A stretch of DNA of 64,000 nucleotides. Origin: Sciurus carolinensis (Eukaryota; Chordata; Mammalia; Rodentia; Sciuridae). The position numbers were made by a program, and so were the translations under genes. The stretch is from positions 30,276,954-30,340,953 of the forward strand of contig NC_062232.1 in the NCBI RefSeq assembly GCF_902686445.1, in the 5' to 3' direction. This document shows, piece by piece, positions 1 through 11,968 of this stretch. The notes beneath the pieces are model-generated. The model was not told where the DNA came from, ran no database searches, and worked only from the letters and a program-made list of their open reading frames with translations. The number at the start of each line of letters is the position of its first letter. Positions within the stretch are counted from its first letter, which is position 1.

Positions 1-134
1 AAGTTAAACCCTATCAGGGGATTAATTCACTGATTGGGTTAAGGCTCTCATAACCCAATCATTTTACCTCTAAACTTTCTTGCATTGTCTCACACATGAG
101 CTTTTGAAGAATACCTCACATCCAAACCATAACA
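1..134 (-). mobile_element. MaLR/ERVL-like LTR, fragment cut by window edge
   Basis: The sequence matches, in reverse, the 5' portion of the LTR family also seen at 16007 and 51534: the 'aacccaatcattt', 'cttgcattgtctcaca' and 'ccaaaccataaca' stretches line up with the 51534 copy. The LTR terminus (CA end on the + strand) is at 134. The rest lies left of the window. Family name is inference from the LTR layout. Confidence 0.7.
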
Positions 135-2462
135 GGAATGATCCTGGAAGACATTATAGAGGTTCAATAAAGGGGGTTTTGAGTACCCAAAGATGAAGGT
201 TTGAAGTTGGCTATGGCTAGAGTCTGTCATTTATCTGGAGGGAATAAAGTTCCACTAACCAAGTCAGGAAATGCAAAAGGAGGGATTGGTTTAGGAGGAA
301 ATATGATGGTTTGATCATATTGAGACAATCACTTCTTTGGGACACCAGGCAGAAATAACAGTACAAGTTTATTCAATAAATTATGTCTTGTGAATCTATA
401 TGTCTTCCTATAATTGCCCCATTCTTCAGCATAAGGAATCACTAAAATTAAATTGGTAGGCAGGCAGCTCTCCTTCATTTGGGGATGCCAGGAGTATACA
501 TTTAGTTGACAAAAAAATCATAATGTAACCATGGGAAGGACAGTGTACATAACTAACATTATTCACACAGAACCAGAAAGCAATTTAGACCAGACATTGA
601 TAAACAAATATCTATGTGACTGCTCAGAGTGAATCTATATTAGGATTTTGAACTAAGATGATCCTCAATGAAAAAACCTTGCATCTTGTTCTCAGACTTC
701 CAAAAAGTCACTGGAATAAAGACTCAAGCATTTCCTCAAAGAAAGAATCTTTCTACTCCTTTCAAGTTTCAGGAAAGAATTTCATGTGGGAAAGGAGTGG
801 AGTGAGAGTCTGCTTCTCTACAGCAGGTGAGTGCATCTGTCACTCCTTTCTGCTCACAAGGTAAAGCAATAAGCAAAATCATTGAGCTCATGTGCTTCTA
901 GTGCTGACCCCTGCTTTGAGCTGCAAACAAGCCTGCCAATCAGTGTCAGTTTTGTCAGGAAATTTTGTGACATGAATGCCTGGAATGAGTCCAGTGATCA
1001 CATTCTCATAGACTACTGAGAAACTATGGGAGAAACACTACATCGGAGTCCTCGCTGACATTTGCAGTCCAATAACCAAGGTAACAACCTAGAGAAGAAA
1101 GATTAGAATCTGCCCACATCCCATTATGGACTGGTCAAATTAATGTGTGTGATTATTAACTTTACGATACTTTAAGATGGGGAAAGAAACAATAATCATC
1201 ATTGGAAGGAATCAACTCGAGAAATCCATAGCTTCTATTAGGTTTCCATACAAACTCCCTTATTAGTAAGTTTTTTGCATATGGAAAATGAATGAGTCAA
1301 GAAAGTTTGTACTGCAGAAAGAAACAATCCCCACATCTGAATGACTTAATACAATAGTAGTTCATTTGTATTTCTAAGGAACAAGATGCTTCAATTTGTA
1401 ATCAAATAAAAAGAGACACTGAGGTTTAGGTAGATTTTGGTATAAAGGAAACTCATATAGGCATGGACAGAGAACATGGCTTAGAAGTGAGGATCAATTT
1501 TTCCATACTCATTCCAGAAACTCCTTCCATTCCTTTGGCTGATCCTTGTTCTTTAGCATTTGTGCTGAGCAATACAAAAGATCTGTAGACCAGCACCTAA
1601 GTGATTCCTAACATCACTGCATTATGGTTTATTTTTCTATCAGGTTTCCTTTACTACTAATGGTTTCAGCATAAGGAAAGAAAAGTCTTAAACTACTACA
1701 AGGCTTATATTATTAAACAAAAATGTATTTATATTAATCAATTAGCATTTAAAATGAAAATTTGCAATGGTCTGCCAGGAGAACAAAAATAAATAGTAGT
1801 TTAAAAATATATTTAATTAGCTACTTGCTTCTGTTTATACGTTTTCATTTATGTTAACTTTTAGAAGAGACTTAAAAAATCTTGAGCCCATAAGATGATC
1901 AGCAAATAATGACATAGCTTTAAATAGTCAATCACTGGCACTTGAAATCCCTTCTACTATATGCTTAAAGGAGGAGGGAGAAGAAAATTGAGCTAAAAGG
2001 TCTCAGCTAACACATGTCTTTGAGAATTCTCGTAGCCTACCTAGTTTTACTCAAATCCATCTGGTTACTTTTCCTGGTACTGCATCACATTTGGAGGGAT
2101 AAACTGAGCAGAGATTACAGAGAGTCAGTCCTGGGAGAAGATGGTGATGGCTTCTAATCTGCTTTTATAGGTTTTAAACCCTTGTATCTGAGTCTCCATT
2201 CCTTTTTTTCATGTCAGGTTCAGAGCTTTGATGGTGCAAGATTTCCTGAAAGTGGGAAATGTTCTGTTGAATGTCCCTATTTCATTACTAAAAGATATTT
2301 TTGCCTTCCTAGGCAGTGCACTCCAAGGGATCAAGCAACCCAGCAGATTTGATTCTATGAGGGCACACTCGTTTCTGCTTTTCCTCTACATATTCCTGAT
2401 TACAGTAAGTCTTGGTGATTCAAATTATAATATTTACTTAGTTCTAAGTACAATAGTTTGCT
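135..2462. other. No gene recognised; AT-rich unique DNA
   Basis: Read on both strands, this stretch shows only short chance reading frames (none above about 70 codons with any familiar motif), no tRNA-like folds and no clear young repeat. Old, unrecognisable repeat remnants cannot be excluded. Confidence 0.6.
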
Positions 2463-2494
2463 CTGTGTGTGTTTGTGTGTGTGTGTGCACGCAC
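2463..2494. repeat. (TG)n microsatellite, interrupted
   Basis: A run of TG units broken by TTTG and ending in GCACGCAC. It explains the Val/Cys-alternating reading frame that crosses it. Confidence 0.9.
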
Positions 2495-3924
2495 ATGAGT
2501 GCACATGTGCTGGATCTGGTTAGGATCCTTTCTCCTCTGTGCCAATGCAATCACCTTTCCAGGCCTCCCTCCTCCTCTCTGCCCAGGTAGCTAGTTGCTG
2601 CTCCCTCAGCACTTCATTGCACTCTGCAATATTTGTACCAAGGCTTCCTTACCCCAGCATGTGTGGGCCATCTTATCTGGACAGTATGCTGTTTGGGACA
2701 AGGACTGAGTCTCCCATGCACATGCACCTGGGTTAGTGCATCGAATGAATTAAGAATGAACTAATTCACTCCAATAATAACCAGTTAGCTTCAGGCTGTC
2801 TGGATTCTCGTCCTGCCTTGGGTGTGATCTCCACATTTGTAAGAAGACAGGAAAAAGTGTTCTACATCCTTATTGCTGGTCCTCAAGGTAATCAGTCTGC
2901 AGAGTTAGAGGAATGCAGGTCTCCAGGTTTCCTCAGCCCTGAACATCTATATCCCTGAGAACCGAGACTGTTCTCAGGTCCCCTTTCCTGCCCGCCTGCT
3001 GACACCTGCTATGAGAACATGGCACGGGCCCACCTTTTCCCAGGCCTGTGTTTCCCTATCAGCCTGCCTTGACAACTTAGTTCTGACATCATGTCCCCTG
3101 CTGACATTGGCAGACAGGCAATTTGTCAAACATTTGACTCCAGTCTTGTTTATCAATGAAAACAGGTAACAGTACAATATTGCCTTTCCAAGCATCTAAA
3201 ATACAAAATGGAAATAAAGAAAGGAAAATTATTTCTCTCTGGGGGAAGGGAGTGTTGTATACTTAATAAAGAATGATATCTTCCAATAAATATGTATTAC
3301 AGAGAAACGTAGAATTTCTGGACAACAAATCTCTACTTACAAGTAGTAAAACCAAAAAGCACAAAGCAGAGCATGCAGGTTTGCTGTTATTTTTTCACTG
3401 AAAAATTAAAACTAATGTATTTTTTAGTAAATAAAGAGTATTTGAATATCTCTGTTAACCCATCCTTTGTTTATACATTGCACTGCTTTGAAAATTTACA
3501 TTCCTAATCAAAGCTGGCAATAAAATTATTCAAAAATCCCTTTGGTTCATTGTTAAAGTGAGATTTCGTAGAGTGAGTTCATTGTTAAAGTGAAATTACT
3601 CACAAGAACATGTACCCTCTTCTCTTTAAAATCAGAAGGCATCATATAGTTTTTTAAGTCAATTTCAATCAGCCATTTGGCAAATGATTTTTTGAGGACT
3701 TACTAGTGACTAGATTACAAGGCGCTGTGTTCAGGGCAAAGTATACTTGAATGAGTAATACACAGTTTTTGTTATAATGATTACAATTAATGATTAAAGC
3801 ACTGATTCTTTCATACTGACTTTGCAACATTCAGATCACTCGTGGATTCATGAAAAATATTCACTAGTGTGCCAGTGAGTGCACCAGGTGAACTGGGACA
3901 TTTACCATTATTTGCTCATCCATC
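2495..3924. other. No gene recognised; possible faint old repeats
   Basis: Unique-looking DNA. The part around 2680-2760 (rapid 'ggacaaggactgagtctcccatg' phrase followed by 'gaatgaatt') faintly resembles an L2 3' end, but not enough to call. No reading frame with a family signature. Confidence 0.5.
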
Positions 3925-4065
3925 TGCAGGAATATAATCTCCATGGATGCAGTTTCTTTTTCTGTCTTGCTTGTGCCTGTATGTGCTGTATCCAGAGCAG
4001 GGAATGGCACAGAGTAATCAGAATAAATGTCTACTGAAAGAAAGAATTGCTTCATTCACTAAATT
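3925..4065 (+). mobile_element. L2 LINE 3'-end fragment
   Basis: The order of phrases 'ctccatggatgcag', 'tttttctgtcttgcttgtgcctg', 'gctgtatcc', 'atggcacagag' and 'aataaatgtctactgaa' follows the conserved L2 tail (mRNA-like end with a terminal AATAAATGTTTGTTGA-type motif). Ancient mammalian relic, diverged. Confidence 0.5.
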
Positions 4066-4167
4066 CTTCAGTTCATCTCATTGTAGAATCCTATGATAGG
4101 TTCTATGACAGTTTGTCAGATGAACACATGTGGTCATGGTGCACTGGAGACTCAGTGCATGAGGTGA

Positions 4168-4385
4168 AAAGCACAGTCTCTGGAGTCATGTCCCTTGGGT
4201 GTGTGTTAAAACTCCCAGCTGAGTTATCATGGACAAGTTCTATAGCATCTTTGATCTTTGGCTGTACATTTGTCATTTGAGAGTGAGTGGTCATAATTTA
4301 TGTCTCACAAAACTGCATGAAGTTTGGATTATCTAATGCATATTCAGTGCTTAGCACAATAGACATTATAGATAATAGTCATTAT
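4168..4385 (+). mobile_element. MIR SINE, nearly full length
   Basis: Contains the MIR core order: 'aaagcacagtctctggagtca', 'cccagctgagtta', a CORE-SINE middle, then 'gtctcacaaaactgcatgaagtttggattatctaatgcat' and 'cagtgcttagcacaatagaca'. This is the usual MIR tail shared with L2. Diverged as expected for a pre-radiation element. Confidence 0.65.
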
Positions 4386-5239
4386 AGACAATAGCATTAT
4401 AGACAACTGTTTTTGTTTGTGATGCTGTTTGTATTGTTTAATAATATTCAATTCATCTGAATTTACTCAGTTCTCTAAAATCGTGTGAAATTACCCTGTA
4501 AGATGAAAATTTCAAATGTTGTGCTATCTAGGGCATAGCAGAGTGCCTAGAGCACTGTAAATTATAATGTAATTCACTAACAACAAAGAAACCTTGGGAA
4601 ATTTGATTTCCAGTGGTTGTAACTCCACAGGAGTGAACACCCTCTTTATCTTCTGTGCACACTTTCTCAGCAAATATCTTACAATCAGGCAGCACCAAGT
4701 TATTCTCCTTTCCTAGGAATCATGGATGAAAACAAAGTTTCAGTGAAGGGTTGAAAAGAAAGGAGACAAAACCATTCATGGGTCTCCCACTTATAATAAC
4801 AGAAAAAGAAAGAAAGAAAGAAAGAAAAGTCCTACCAAGAGAACCTCCTAACAATCCTACAAGTGTTTTTATTTATCAGTATTTCCTGACCCAAGGGAAA
4901 GGGTTTGAGGAATGCACTACCCTTTCTTAGGTACTCCCCTAATTCATGTTGAACAATTCAAGTACAGACTGGGAACAAACCTAAGCTTCCATTGTACTCT
5001 ACTGGTGAAACAGTGCCAACACACTAAGAGAAGACTCACAGCACACCTGGATTTAGGGTGTCATCTAGTGATGAAATAGCAGAAGTGACCATAAACTCAG
5101 AGAAAATAAGCAACCTGCTTAGATTTTTCTGGAAAGATGGGCACGAACAAAGCCAGATTACAAAGACTACAATAAATACCTAATCCTTCAATGTACAGAC
5201 AATGTCACACACCAACAAGCATCAAGAATGTTCAAAGAG
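4386..5239. other. No gene recognised; (AAAG)n at 4800-4829
   Basis: AT-rich unique DNA with a short AAAG tetranucleotide run. No reading frame or fold worth calling. Confidence 0.6.
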
Positions 5240-5328
5240 GGCTGGGGATATAGCTCAGTTGGTGGAGTGTTTGCCTTGCGTGCACAAGGCCCTGGTTCAA
5301 TCCCCAGCACCAAAAAAAAAAAAAAAAA
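5240..5328 (+). mobile_element. ID SINE (tRNA-Ala-derived)
   Basis: Shows an internal pol III promoter: A box 'tagctcagttgg' and B box 'ggttcaatcccc', followed by an 18-A tail. Imperfect duplicated flanks (gttcaaaga / gtttaaaga) bracket it. It looks like a tRNA gene but lacks the pairing of a real cloverleaf, so it is a SINE. Confidence 0.85.
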
Positions 5329-5339
5329 AGTTTAAAGAA

Positions 5340-5979
5340 CCATGACCTTGGAATGTCTTGGTTTCCTCTTCATTCAGAAGGATAATTTTGCTGATACAGA
5401 ATTCTTAGTTGATGGGTTTTGGGGTAATTTTTGTCTTTCAGCATTTTAAATATGTCTTCCCTCTGCTGTCTGGTCTCCATTTTTTCTGCTGTAAAACTGG
5501 TTGTTATTCTTGTTGAGGATCTCTTATGCATTATTAGTTACTTCTTTGCCATTTTCAATGTTTCTCTCTTTGACTTTTACTTTTCTAGTTAGCTTATATT
5601 GTTTTAGTGTGAAGTTCTTTGTCTTTATCTCATTCATTGTTTTTGGGGTGTATAAATTGATGTATTCCATCAAATTTGCAAAGTTTTTGACCATTATTTC
5701 TTCAAATATTCATTCTGACCTTCTCTCTTCTCTCTTTCTGGAACTCTGTGTGTATTTGGTATAGTTGGTAGTGTCCCCCAGAGGTCTTTGACTCTGTTCA
5801 CTTTCTTCATTATTTTTTCTTCCTCCTTCTCCAATTAGGTCATTTGAATTGACCTATCATTGTGTTTACTGGTTCTTTTGTCTACTCAACTCTGATTCTG
5901 AACCCCTCTTGTTAATTTTTTACTTCAATAATTCATGGTACTTTTGGATTCAACATTTCATTTAGTTCCTATTTATTTT
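5340..5979 (-). mobile_element. Old L1/HAL1-like element, left part (interrupted)
   Basis: Read on the minus strand this T-rich stretch matches the ORF1-type region of old L1 or HAL1 elements. Diagnostic plus-strand phrases are 'cttccctctgctgtctggtctcc', 'catcaaatttgcaaagttttt' and 'accattatttcttcaaatattc'. It continues at 12178 after the younger L1, with the reading order preserved, so it was the insertion target. No open frame survives. HAL1 versus L1M cannot be settled by eye. Confidence 0.55.
5964..5979. repeat. Target-site duplication, left copy
   Basis: AGTTCCTATTTATTTT, identical to 12162-12177. It brackets the minus-strand L1 and fixes its ends. Confidence 0.93.
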
Positions 5980-6175
5980 TTTTTGTTTATTTATTTATTT
6001 TTAACGTTTACATAGGGTAATGATGTTTATTTTTTTCCCTTCCCCCCCACCCCTCCCACCCCTCTTTACCCTCTATACAGCCCTTCTTTCCTTCATTCTT
6101 ACCGCTCTCCTTAGCCTAACTCTAAACCTAACCCTAAACCTAATGCTAACCCCTCCCAACCCCCATTATATGTCC
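5980..6175 (-). other. L1 3' UTR, short form with telomere-like tract
   Basis: In element direction the UTR has a G-rich tract (C-rich on + at 6038-6063), degenerate TTAGGG-like repeats (6115-6155 on +) and the phrase 'cattaccctatgtaaa'. It then goes straight into an AATAAATAAATAAAC tail. The intact copy continues about 80 bp further to its own AATAAA, so this transcript ended early or the tail has been rebuilt. Confidence 0.8.
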
Positions 6176-9100
6176 TCATCCACTTATCAGCGAGATCATT
6201 CGTCCTTTAGTTTTTTGAGATTGGCTTCTCTCACTTAGCATGATATTCTCCAATTTCGTCCATTTGCCTACAAATGCCATAATTTTATCATTCTTCATTG
6301 CGGAGTAATATTCCATTGTATAAATATGCCACAGTTTCTTTATCCATTCATCAACTGAAGGGCATCTAGGTTGGTTCCACAATCTGGCTATGGTGAATTA
6401 AGCAGCAATGAACATTGATGTGGCTGTATCTCTGTAGTATGCTGATTTTAAGTCCTTTGGGTATAGGCCAAGGAGTGGGATAGCTGGGTCAAATGCTGTT
6501 TCCATTCCAAGCTTTCTGAGGAATCTCCATACTGCTTTCCAGAGTGGCTGCACTAATTGGCAACCCCACCAGCAATGTATGAGTGTTCCTTTTTCACCAC
6601 ATCCTCGCCAACACCTATTGTTGCTTGTGTTCTTGATAATCGCCATTCTAATTGGGGTGAGATGAAATCTTAGGGTAGTTTTGATTTGCATTTCCCTTAT
6701 TACTAGGAATGTTGAACATTTTTTCATATATCTGTTGATTACTTGTACATCTTCTTCTGTGAAGTGTCTGTTCATTTCCTTAGCCCATTTGTTGATTGGA
6801 TTATTTGTATTCTTCGTGTAGAGTTTTTTGAGTTCTTTATAGATTCTGGAAATTAGCGCTCTATCTGAGGTATGGTTGGCAAAAATATTCTCCCACTCTG
6901 TAGGCTCTCTCTTCACATTTCTGATAGTTTCCTTTGCTGAGAGAAAGCTTTTTAGTTTGAATCTATCCCAGTTGTTGATTCTTGCTTTTATTTCTTGTGC
7001 TATGGGAGTCCTGTTAAGGAAGTCTGATCCTAAGCCAACAAGTTGAAGATTTGGACCTACTTTTTCTTCTATAAGATGCAGGGTCTCTGGTCTGATTCCG
7101 AGGTCCTTGATCCATTTTGAGTTGAGTTTTGTGTAGGGTGAGAGATAGGGGTTTAATTTCATTCTATTACATATGGTTTTCCAGTTTTCCCAGCACCATT
7201 TGTTGAAGAGGCTATCTTTTCTCCATTGCATATTTTTGGAACCTTTGTCTAGTATGAGAAAATTGTATTTATTTGGATTTGTGTCCATGTCCTCTATTCT
7301 GTACCATTGATCTACCTGTCTATTTTGGTACCAATACCATGCCGTTTTTGTTACTATTGCTTTGTAGTAGAGTTGAAGATCTGGTATTGCAATACCCCCT
7401 GCTTCGCTCTTGCTACTGAGGATTGCTTTAGCTATTCTAGGTTTTTTATTCTTCCAGATGAATTTCATAATTGCTTGCTCTATTTCTGCAAGGTACATCA
7501 TTGGGATTTTAATTGGAATTGCATTGAATCTGTATAGCACTTTAGGTAGTATAGCCATTTTGACAATATTAATTCTGCCTATCCAGGAACATGGGAGATC
7601 TTTCCATCTTCTAAGGTTTTCTTGAATTTCTTTCTTTAGTGTTCTGTAGTTCTCATTGTAGAGGTCTTTCACCTCTTTTGTGAGACTGATTCCCAAGTAT
7701 TTTATTTTTTTTGAGGCTATTGTGAATGGTAGGTAGTTTTCCTAATTTCTCTTTCTGAAGATTCATCACTTATGTATAAAAATGCATTGGATTTATGAGC
7801 ATTGATCTTGTAACCTGCTACTTTACTGAATTCACTTATGAGTTCTAAAAGTTTTCTGGTGGAATTTCCAGGTTCCTCTAAATATATAATCATGTCATCA
7901 GCGAACAGGGATAGTTTGAGTTCTTCTTTTCCTATTCGTATCCCTTTAATTTCTTTGGTTTGTCTGATTGCTCTGGCTAGAGTCTCAAGGACGATGTTGA
8001 ATAGAAGCGGTGAAAGAGGGCATCCCTGCCTTGTTCCAGTTTTTAGGGGGAACGCTTTCAGTTTTTCACCATTTAGAATGATATTAGCCATGGGCTTAGC
8101 GTAGATTGCCTTTATAATGTTTAGGAATGTTCCCACTACCCCAATTTTTTCTAGTGTTTTGAGCATGAAGGGATGCTGTATTTTATCAAATGCTTTTTCT
8201 GCATCTATTGAAATAATCATGTGATTCTTAACTTTAAGTCTGTTGATATGGTGAATGACATTTATTGATTTCCGAATGTTGAACCAACCTTGCATCCCTG
8301 GGATAAAACCCACTTGATCGTGGTGCACTATCTTTTTAATATATATTTGTATGCGATTTGCTAAAATTTTGTTGAGAATTTTTGCGTCGATGTTCATTAA
8401 GGATATTGGTCTGAAATTTTCTTTCCTAGATGTGTCTCTGTCTGGTTTAGGCATCAGGATGATATTGGCTTCATAGAACGAGTTTGGGAGGGTTCCCTCC
8501 TCTTCTATTTCATGGAATACTTTGAGGAGTATTGGAATGAGCTCTTCTTTAAAGGTTTTGTAGAACTCGGCTGAGAACCCATCTGGTCCTGGACTTTTCT
8601 TTGTTGGTAGGCTTTTGATGACCTCTTCTATTTCATTGCTTGAAATTGGTTTATTTAAATTGTGTATGTCCTCCTCGTTCAGTTTAGGTAATTCATATGT
8701 CTCTAGAAATTTGTTGATGTCTTCGAGGTTTTCTGTTTTGTTGGAGTATAGATTTTCGAAATAGCTTCTAATTATGTTTTGTATTTCACTCGTGTCTGTT
8801 GTGATGTTTCCTTGTTCATTCCGAATTTTAGTAATTTGAGTTTTTTCCCTCTTTCTCTTTGTTAGTGTGGCTAAGGGTTTATCAATTTTATTTATTTTTT
8901 CAAAGAACCAACTATTTATTTTGTTAATTTTTCCAATTGTTTCTTTTGTTTCGATTTCGTTGATTTCGGCTCTGATTTTAACTATTTCCTGTCTTCTACT
9001 ACTTTTGGTATTGGTCTGCTCTTCTTTTTCTAGCGCTTTGAGCTGTAGTGTTAAGTCGTTTATTTGCTGATTTCTACTTCTTTTTTTGAATGCACCCCAT

Positions 9101-10026
9101 GAAATAAATCTTCCTCTAAGTACTGCTTTCATAGTGTCCCAGAGATTTTGATATGATGTGTCTTTGTTCTCGTTTACTTCTAAGAATTTTTTTATTTCCC
9201 TCCTGATGTCTTCTGTTATCCATTCATCATATAATAGTGTATTATTTAGTCTCCAGGTATTGGAGAAGTTTCTGTTTTTTATTCTGTCATTTATTTCTAA
9301 TTTCAATCCATTATGATCTGATAGAGTACAAGGTAGTATCTCTATCTTCTTGTATTTGCTAACAGTAGCTTTGTGGCATAAAATATGGTCTATTTTAGAG
9401 AAGGATCCATGTGCTGCTGAGAAGAAAGTGTATTCGTTCTTTGTTGGATGGTATATTCTATATATGTCTGTTAAATCTAAATTGCTGATTGTGTTGTTGA
9501 GATCTATAGTTTCTTTATTCAATTTTTGTTTGGACGATCTATCCAGTGGTGAGAGAGGTGTGTTAAAATCGCCTAGTATTATTGTGTTGTGGTCTATTTG
9601 AATTCTGTAATTGAGAAGGATTTGTTTGACGTACGTGGATGAGCCAATGTTCGGGGCATAGATATTTATGATTGTTATGTCTTGCTGATTTATGCTTCCC
9701 TTAAGCAGCATGTAATGTCCTTCTTTATCCCTTCTGACTAGTTTTGGCTTGAAGTCCACATTATCTGAAATGAGGATGGATACTCCAGCTTTTTTGCTGT
9801 GTCCGTGTGCATGGTATGTTTTTCCCCATCCTTTCACCTTTAGTCTATGGGTGTCTCTTTCTATGAGATGAGTCTCTTGCAGGCAGCATATTGTTGGATT
9901 TTTCTTTTTAATCCAATCTGCCAGTCTGTGTCTTTTGATTGATGAATTCAGGCCATTAACATTCAGGGTTATTATTGTGATATGATTTGTATTCCCAGTC
10001 AATTGACTCATATTTGTTTTTGACAT
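6176..10026 (-). pseudogene. L1 ORF2 (endonuclease-reverse transcriptase), broken
   Basis: ORF2 encodes the L1 endonuclease (about residues 1-240), reverse transcriptase (about 450-800) and a C-terminal cysteine-rich RNA-binding region. All are present here: QETHL and SDH of the endonuclease, FADD of the reverse transcriptase (plus-strand around 7900) and the CWRGCGEKG cysteine motif. Two lesions are visible against the intact copy. A 2-bp insertion near 7717-7730 ('acctacc' instead of 'accc') shifts the frame and gives an immediate TAG. A CAG-to-TAA change at about 6396-6398 removes the last ~70 residues. The reading resumes intact after each. Start at 10026 is an ATG nine codons upstream of the usual TG-N-T start of L1 ORF2. 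Translation products would be truncated endonuclease-RT fragments without the cysteine domain. Confidence 0.93.
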
Positions 10027-10057
10027 GATTTGGTTTCTCCTTTATTTGGCTATTCCT

Positions 10058-11104
10058 TTAGGCTAGCGCCTCCTGTTGCTGATTTGCATCGTTGTTTTTC
10101 ATCTCTTCCTCATGGAATATTTTGCTGAGAATGTTCTGTAATGCTGGCTTTCTTTTTGTAAATTCCTTTAGCTTTTGTTTATCATGGAAGGATCTTATTT
10201 CATCGTCAAATTTGAAGGTAAGTTTTGCTGGGTATAAGATTCTTGGTTGGCATCCGTTTTCTTTCAGGGCTTGGTATATGTTGTTCCAGGCCCTTCTGGC
10301 TTTTAGGGTCTGGATAGAAAAATCTGCTGATATTCTTATTGGTTTCCCTCTGAATGTAATTTGATTCTTTTCTCTCGCGGCCTTTAAAATTCTGTCTTTA
10401 TTTTGTATGTTAGGTATTTTCATAATAATGTGCCTTGGTGTGGGTCTGTTGTAATTTTGTATGTTTGGAGTTCTATAAGCCTCTTGTACTTGGTTTTCCA
10501 TTTCATCTTCAGATTTGGGAAATTTTCTGTTATTATTTCATTGAATAGATTGTTCATTCCTTTGGTTTGTTTCTCTAAGCCTTCCTCAATCCCAATAATT
10601 CTTAAATTTGGCCTTTTCATGATATCCCATAATTCTTGTAGATTCTGTTCATGATTTCTTACCATCTTCTCTGTTTGGCCAACTTTGCTTTCAAGATTAA
10701 ATAATTTGTCTTCAATGTCTGAGGTTCTGTCTTCCAGGTGTTCTATCCTATTGGTTATGCTTTCTATGGAGTTTTTAACTTGGTTTATTGTTTCCTTCAT
10801 TTCAAGGATTTCAGTTTGGTTTTTTTTTCAGTATCTCTAACTCTTTATTGAAATGATCTCTTGCTTCCCGTATTTGGTCTTTTAACTGTTGATTGGTGCG
10901 ATCATTTAATGCCTGCATTTGCTCTTTCATCTCCTCCTTCAATGCCTGCATTTGCTCTTTCATCTCCTCATTAGCTTCCCTGATCGTTTTAATTACGTAC
11001 ATTCTGAACTCCTTTTCTGACATTTCTTCTGCTGTGCTGTCATTGGGTTTTATTGATGTAGTATCTAGGTTTGTTTGGGACATTTTCTTCCCTTGTTTTC
11101 TCAT
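10058..11104 (-). pseudogene. L1 ORF1 (RNA-binding chaperone), broken
   Basis: Begins MRKQGKK at 11104 and ends ANQQQEALA at 10058, the normal extent of L1 ORF1. A coiled coil, RRM (LRIIGIEEG) and C-terminal domain (ARRAW, YPAKLTF) are all recognisable but lie in three frames. One extra A in an oligo-A run (nine here, eight in the intact copy; + strand 10819-10830) causes the first shift. A missing A near 10505 causes the second. A separate oddity is an 11-residue tandem duplication in the coiled coil (EEMKEQMQALK repeated, around + 10905-10970), in frame and therefore probably older than the frameshifts. Confidence 0.92.
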
Positions 11105-11386
11105 ATTGGTCAGTTGTCAGTGGGACCCTGAGATATTGCAGTTTTCCGCTATTGGCTTATAGTGTCCCAGTAGATTTCCAGTGTATCACCTCCCAGCCTT
11201 CAGTAGCCTGATGTCTTGGAGGAATCTGATAAAGCAGCGCATCCGAAGAAAACTGCCCCTAGCCCCCTACTGGTTCCACAATTTGGAACTGGCTCTGTGC
11301 TGAAATGCTCTCACTGTGGGCCTGCACCGTGCAGCTGGCCGTGTGGGAGGAGCCCAGTGCCGGAGTGTGGAAGGCTACCTTGGGAA

Positions 11387-11577
11387 GACTCTAGCTGTCC
11401 TGCCCGGCTCCAATAAGCCACCTCTATTGGGCCTGCCACCCGGGCCGAGCTTTACCCAGTGGGCAGACTCACCCGTGGCTCTATTTCGGTCCGAGTCTCT
11501 CAATGCCTCCCCTTCTTAACTCCTGGGTTCTGGAGCGACTGGGGGTGCAGTCTCCCTCTAGGCCGCCAATTTGGATC
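11387..11577 (-). repeat. L1 5' UTR repeat unit, inner copy
   Basis: About 191 bp, closely matching 11969-12161, at a spacing of 582 bp. Shared stretch runs from 'gactctagctg' through 'tgggcagactcacccgtggc' to 'ccgcc..ttggatc' (+ strand). The YY1 core is altered (CCGCCAATTTGG). Confidence 0.9.
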
Positions 11578-11968
11578 GCCCCGTGAAGAGAGCCTGCAGC
11601 CGGAGTGGGCAGAGCCGCCTGAAGAGGTCTCTGGCTGCCCTGCCCTGATCCCAGAGGCTGCTTGCGGATCAAGGCTCTCCGTTGGTTCGGGGGCTTGTGG
11701 CTGGTTCTATGTAGAAAGTCTCTCACTGGGCGGTCAGCTCCAAGAAACTAGCCTTGAACGGCACCTCCCACCGCAGGGGTCCAGACTACTTGGGGAAGTC
11801 TCTGGCTGCCCTATCTGGTCCCTGAATCTGCTTGCATGCCGGAGTATGCTGTGATGCGCTGGCTCTGGGACTCGGAGCTTGTTCTGGTCAGAAAGGCTCT
11901 CACTAGCGGGCCAGTTCCGTTCCGAGAACTTGGAGAAGCTGGCTGTGTGGGCGGGGCTGCCTGTGGAT

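Noticed and set aside
5241..5315. tRNA gene-like sequence with A and B boxes
   Set aside because: Part of an ID SINE: poly(A) tail and imperfect target duplications; acceptor and anticodon stems do not pair as in a real tRNA. The same holds for 57370-57445.
6115..6155. Interstitial telomere repeat
   Set aside because: TTAGGG-like units are irregular and lie in the normal place of the L1 3'-UTR G-rich tract, so they are L1 sequence, not a telomeric relic.
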